NCBI GenBank assembly: GCA_021775475.1
Contig: JAJFHS010000017.1
Location: 1-64,000, forward strand
Reading direction: 5' to 3'
Length of the DNA stretch: 64,000 nucleotides
Source of the DNA: Hyphomicrobiales bacterium
Lineage (GTDB): Bacteria; Pseudomonadota; Alphaproteobacteria; Rhizobiales; JAJFHR01
Every line of letters begins with the position of its first letter. Positions within the stretch are counted from its first letter, which is position 1. A program made the translations under genes and the position numbers. Of this stretch, positions 60,595-64,000 are shown piece after piece. The notes beneath the pieces were generated by a model that had not been told where the DNA came from, ran no database searches, and was given only the letters and a program-made list of their open reading frames with translations.

Positions 60595-61317
60595 ATGATC
60601 ACGCTCGATAAGGTCAACAAGTGGTATGGAAGTTTTCATGTTCTGAAAGATATTGATCTGACCGTCCACAAGGGTGAACGAATTGTGGTTTGCGGCCCTT
60701 CTGGTTCGGGCAAATCAACTTTGATCCGTTGTATCAATCACCTTGAAGAACATCAGGAAGGCCTCATCGTTGTCGATGACATAACACTCGATAAAAATCT
60801 CAAGAATATTGACCATATTCGTACCGAAGTCGGCATGGTGTTCCAGAGCTTCAATCTGTTTCCCCACCTGACCATTATGGAAAATCTCACACTTGGCCCC
60901 ATCTGGGTGCGCAAGATGCCCAAGCTTGACGCCGGGTCAATAGCCATGAAGTATCTTGAGCGCGTCAAAATTCCCGAGCAGGCGGATAAATATCCCGGCC
61001 AGCTCTCCGGCGGGCAGCAGCAGCGCGTGGCGATTGCCCGGTCTTTATGCATGAACCCGAAAATCATGCTGTTTGATGAACCAACCTCTGCCCTTGATCC
61101 CGAAATGATCAAGGAAGTTCTCGATGTTATGGTTGGGCTTGCCGCCACCGGCATGACGATGATCGTGGTCACCCACGAAATGGGTTTTGCCAAGACCATT
61201 GCTGATCGTGTGATCTTTATGGATGAAGGTGACATCGTTGAGGAAAACGAGCCCAACACGTTTTTCAATGATCCTCAACATGAGCGAACCAAACTGTTTC
61301 TCAGTCAAATTTTGTAG
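60595..61317 (+). CDS. aapP: General L-amino acid ABC ATPase AapP
   Basis: 240 aa from the ATG at 60595. Walker [11 protein letters not shown] loop [11 protein letters not shown], signature [13 protein letters not shown], Walker [13 protein letters not shown] and H loop VVTHEMGF are all intact. Relative to normal AapP the leader of about 20 residues is cut off by an in-frame TAA, so translation must begin or restart at this internal ATG. It powers AapQ/AapM. Confidence 0.88.
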   Translation: MITLDKVNKWYGSFHVLKDIDLTVHKGERIVVCGPSGSGKSTLIRCINHLEEHQEGLIVVDDITLDKNLKNIDHIRTEVGMVFQSFNLFPHLTIMENLTLGPIWVRKMPKLDAGSIAMKYLERVKIPEQADKYPGQLSGGQQQRVAIARSLCMNPKIMLFDEPTSALDPEMIKEVLDVMVGLAATGMTMIVVTHEMGFAKTIADRVIFMDEGDIVEENEPNTFFNDPQHERTKLFLSQIL

Positions 61318-61357
61318 GCCGTTTCACGCGCGATTTGCCGACCTGTGGATCAGACAA

Positions 61358-61658
61358 ATGATTAAAGTGACCGAGAGCGAAACCCCCGTTGACATGGTAA
61401 TGTTTGCCGAGACGGATCGCTTGCTCCTTAACCCGATGGAAACGGATGACTGGCGCATAAGACGGGTTATCCGGGGTCGCACCAACCCGTTGGCTTGTCT
61501 CGCCCGAGATACGTAAAAATCGCGATATGCTGGTTGCGGCGATGCAGAGTGTGGGCATGATAAATTATCCTGATGAATGGTGGCATTTTTCCTACGGCGA
61601 CCGGTTGTGGGCCGAAGTAACCAACCGGGATAAGGCCTTTTTTGCACCGATTGATTAA
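61358..61658 (+). pseudogene. D-Ala-D-Ala dipeptidase (VanX-like) remnant
   Basis: The last 44 codons read MLVAAMQSVGMINYPDEWWHFSYGDRLWAE and on to a TAA. The EWWHFSYGDR block is the zinc-binding/catalytic end of M15D D-alanyl-D-alanine dipeptidases. Upstream, in another frame, TPVDMVMFAETDR fits the DMGTxFDxxTDRS block loosely. Frameshifts and stops separate the pieces and the N-terminal half is missing, so it is decayed. It lies between aapP and the PHP gene. Confidence 0.6.
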
Positions 61659-61749
61659 CTCGAGATCAAGTGATATTAGAAAATCACAACCCCATGCAGC
61701 GTCTTCTCAACCACCCTGACCACTAATAAACCGAACGGGATTTTACATC

Positions 61750-62676
61750 GTGCCTACCAGTTTTTTTACCACCGCCGGTAAATTTTATCGCGGTAACCTG
61801 CATACCCACTCCACCCGCTCAGATGGTGCCCTGGACCCGGAAGAAGTCTGTCGCCGTTATCGCGCTGAAGGCTATGATTTTTTCGTTTTGACAGATCATT
61901 TTGTCGGATTGTTTGATTATCCGATAACTGACACGACCGGTTGTCACGGCCACGGTTTCACCACCCTGCCGGGTGCGGAGCTGCACACAGGGACAATGGA
62001 AAACGGCCATTTATGGCATCTTCTGGCGGTGGGGCTTCCGAGTGATTTCACTCCGCCGGATGCGCCGCATTTTCGGCCGGTAAAAGGCTCGGAATCCGCA
62101 CCGGACATTGCCCGTCGCGCGCGTGATGCAGGTGCATTTGTAGCTATTGCCCATCCGCACTGGTCCGGTTTGACCGAGGCTGATGCCCGCAGCATTACGG
62201 CTGCCCATGCGGTGGAAATCTACAATCACGGTTGTGTCGTCGATAATGATCGCGGTGAAGGTTTCCTGACCCTTGAACATCTGTTGAATGAGGGCCGTCA
62301 TCTAAATCTTATCGCCACCGACGATGCCCATTTTAATACGCCTGACTTTTTTGGCGGTTGGGTAATGGTCAAGGTGGAAAAAAACACCCCCGATGCACTC
62401 CTTGAAGCCTTAAAAGAAGGCAGGTTCTATTCCTCGACCGGCCCGGAAATTCACGATATCCGGATCACCAAAGACAGCGTCGAAGTTGATTGCACTGCGG
62501 CTGTCAACATTATAGTTCAAGGCTGCGGCTCGCCGATGGCAAATATGCGGGGCGAAGCAATGACCACAGGACAGATTTCACTGGAGCGTCTGACCGGTTC
62601 GCCATGGATACGCATTACGATAATCGACCGTGCGGGTAAACGGGCATGGTCCAATCCATTTTGGCTTGATGGCTAG
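61750..62676 (+). CDS. PHP-domain phosphoesterase-like protein
   Basis: 308 aa. The PHP metal motifs are in order: NLHTHSTRSDG (HxH), FFVLTDHF, PGAELHTG, FVAIAHPHW and TDDAHF. The family hydrolyses phosphoesters using two or three metal ions. The last 90 residues are a small beta domain. It starts after the dipeptidase remnant, possibly in a unit with the reductase and SDR that follow. Substrate unknown. Confidence 0.83.
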   Translation: MPTSFFTTAGKFYRGNLHTHSTRSDGALDPEEVCRRYRAEGYDFFVLTDHFVGLFDYPITDTTGCHGHGFTTLPGAELHTGTMENGHLWHLLAVGLPSDFTPPDAPHFRPVKGSESAPDIARRARDAGAFVAIAHPHWSGLTEADARSITAAHAVEIYNHGCVVDNDRGEGFLTLEHLLNEGRHLNLIATDDAHFNTPDFFGGWVMVKVEKNTPDALLEALKEGRFYSSTGPEIHDIRITKDSVEVDCTAAVNIIVQGCGSPMANMRGEAMTTGQISLERLTGSPWIRITIIDRAGKRAWSNPFWLDG

Positions 62677-62790
62677 AGTTTCCGATCCAAAGATTTTCTG
62701 CTTTTTGGAAGTTCTTGATAGTATTTAGTGAACTTGTTGGTAATTTGCTGTTTTGATACTAGAAAACGGTCAGGATATAGACATCAGATC

Positions 62791-63831
62791 ATGCTTGATA
62801 CAATTATAGTCTGGGGTGCAGGTGCTATTGGCGCTACTGTCGGGGCATATCTGCAACGTGCCGACGTGCCGGTGATCTTTGTTGACAATGTGCGCGATCA
62901 TGTTGCCGCCATCAATCGTGACGGCCTACACATTTCCGGGCCGATTGAGGAGTTCTTGGTTAAAGCGCAAGCTTTTTTACCGGAGGATTTGCCCGGCCAA
63001 TACCAAACAATTCTGTTATGTGTAAAAGCCCATCATACCCAGGCCGCGTGTGATCAGTTGCGCCCATATCTTCGCGATGATGGTTGCGTGGTTTCGCTGC
63101 AAAACGGTCTCAACGAACGCGTTATTGCCGGAGCTTTTGGAGCGCGGCGCACGATCGGTGCCTTTGTCAATTTTGGCGCGGATTATCATGGCCCTGGAAA
63201 TATTCATTTTGGCGGACGTGGCGCTGTTGTGGTCGGCGAGTTGGATGGTCGGATCACGGGCCGGGTAGAGCAATTGCACCGGCATCTTTTGAAATTCGAC
63301 GAAAAAGCCGTTGTGACACCCAATATATTGGGGTTTTTATGGGGCAAGATGAGTTATGGTGCCCTGTTGTATGCCACCGCACTTACCGATGCATCGATCG
63401 TCGACGTACTGGATGCAAAACAATATCGCGTCTGTCTGAGTGCGCTGGCGCAGGAGGTTCTCAGTGTGGCCACGGCTGAAAAAATCACACCGGAAAGATT
63501 TGACGGCTACGATCCCGCAGCCTTTCTTGGCACTGATGTATCAGCGATGCAGCGTTCCTTCGACGACATGGTCGTTCACAACGCCAAGTCGACCAAAACC
63601 CATAGTGGTATCTGGCGCGATCTGGCCGTGCGCAAACGCGTAACCGAGGTCGATGCCCAATTAGGTCCGGTGGTGGAGATAGGCGTTGAACACGGGCTGG
63701 CCACCCCGATCACCAAACGTCTTATTGAACTTATTCACGATATCGAAAATGAACGCCGCCCGCTCAGCTGGCAAACGCTCGATGAGCTGGCAGCTTCAAC
63801 AGGGCATAAAACCGGTCAGGAAAACATGTGA
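62791..63831 (+). CDS. 2-dehydropantoate 2-reductase family protein (PanE/ApbA)
   Basis: 346 aa from MLDTIIVWG; the longer frame upstream has no support. The Rossmann motif GAGAIGATVGAYL binds NADP(H). The middle VKAHHTQAA and VVSLQNGLNER (with the catalytic region) and C-terminal all-helical domain are typical. It may make pantoate or reduce another 2-oxo acid. The tail overlaps the SDR gene by 4 bp, so they are co-translated; a catabolic rather than biosynthetic role is plausible. Confidence 0.82.
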   Translation: MLDTIIVWGAGAIGATVGAYLQRADVPVIFVDNVRDHVAAINRDGLHISGPIEEFLVKAQAFLPEDLPGQYQTILLCVKAHHTQAACDQLRPYLRDDGCVVSLQNGLNERVIAGAFGARRTIGAFVNFGADYHGPGNIHFGGRGAVVVGELDGRITGRVEQLHRHLLKFDEKAVVTPNILGFLWGKMSYGALLYATALTDASIVDVLDAKQYRVCLSALAQEVLSVATAEKITPERFDGYDPAAFLGTDVSAMQRSFDDMVVHNAKSTKTHSGIWRDLAVRKRVTEVDAQLGPVVEIGVEHGLATPITKRLIELIHDIENERRPLSWQTLDELAASTGHKTGQENM

Positions 63832-64000
63832 AAATCGATTTTACCAGCAAAACTGTCATGGTCACCGGTGCAGGACATGGGCTGGGTCGTTCAATTGCTC
63901 ACGCTTTTTGTGCCCGCGGAGCGGCAGTATGGGCGTGTGACATCAATGCTGCCGCCCTGGAAACAACCAGGCGCGAGGCTGAAGGCAAGTGCCGTGTGTG
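63828..64000 (+). CDS. Short-chain dehydrogenase/reductase, N-terminal part
   Basis: Begins at GTG (63828), overlapping the stop of the reductase gene by 4 bp (GTGA). The first residues KIDFTSKTVMVTGAGHGLGR contain the SDR NAD(P)-binding TGxxxGxG motif, followed by SIAHAFCARGAAVWACDIN. The gene continues beyond the window; catalytic Ser/Tyr/Lys are not visible. Confidence 0.75.
   Translation, partial: MKIDFTSKTVMVTGAGHGLGRSIAHAFCARGAAVWACDINAAALETTRREAEGKCRV

Noticed and set aside
1..64000. CRISPR array
   Set aside because: No regularly spaced repeats with unique spacers; the only tandem repeat (71-137) is adjacent without spacers.

Overview
The window reads as an alphaproteobacterial chromosome of moderate G+C, probably marine or host-associated. 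This rests on the aapQMP-type amino-acid transporter, the roseobacter-like DddQ-type cupin beside mandelate-racemase-family enzymes, the MobA/MobL relaxases, and the style of the initiator tRNA. Order or genus cannot be read from the sequence.

Positions 1-34219 are accessory DNA that ends exactly at a 49-nt copy of the 3' half of an initiator tRNA-fMet gene. This is the hallmark of an attachment site at the end of an integrative element. From the left it holds: (i) the terminal repeats of an IS21-like element cutting off a UvrD-like helicase gene; (ii) a three-gene minus-strand defence operon (type IIG-like restriction-methylase, OLD/GajA-like nuclease, GajB-like helicase); (iii) ardA behind a sequence that can fold into a three-way junction; (iv) a recombinase-in-trio (RIT) element lying between remnants of a DUF2779 gene and of ardC; (v) a ParB-like gene, a serine resolvase with candidate sites and a set of small exported or membrane proteins; (vi) a VirD4/TraG coupling protein without a membrane domain beside a two-helix membrane protein; (vii) two MOBQ-type relaxase genes, each about 100 bp downstream of an RSF1010-like oriT hairpin/nic sequence, with an AbiE toxin-antitoxin pair between them; (viii) a DUF488-containing gene set whose last member is cut short. 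No mating-pair-formation genes are present, so the element looks mobilizable rather than self-transmissible, at least within this window.

Positions 34220-36442 hold a second, decayed patch: a RuvC-fold/XRE pair and scars of a CD-NTase gene and a primase/helicase-like gene.

Positions 36729-46825 form a divergent catabolic locus around an RpiR-type regulator. Leftward are an FAD/GcvT-type dehydrogenase, a medium-chain dehydrogenase, two enolase-superfamily enzymes flanking a DddQ-like cupin, and a HemL-like aminotransferase. Rightward are rpiR, a Rieske oxygenase and a carboxymuconolactone-decarboxylase-family protein. Together they suggest breakdown of an N-methylated (betaine-like) or sulfonium substrate; the substrate is not known.

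Positions 47495-57063 carry a LuxR-type regulator, a DUF1330 gene divergent from a LysR gene, and a PepSY / cytochrome b561 / response regulator / histidine kinase operon. The latter is divergent from a three-gene cluster (thermostable-hemolysin-family protein, AMP-ligase fused to a haem-oxygenase-like diiron domain, SDR) that looks like a small-molecule pathway. A 21-bp inverted repeat lies between the two.

Positions 57300-64000 contain an amino-acid ABC transporter (aapQ, aapM, aapP) whose binding-protein gene aapJ has been reduced to its last 16 codons by a decayed IS5-type transposase gene. They also hold a D-Ala-D-Ala dipeptidase remnant, a PHP-domain phosphoesterase, a PanE-family reductase and the start of an SDR gene that runs off the window.
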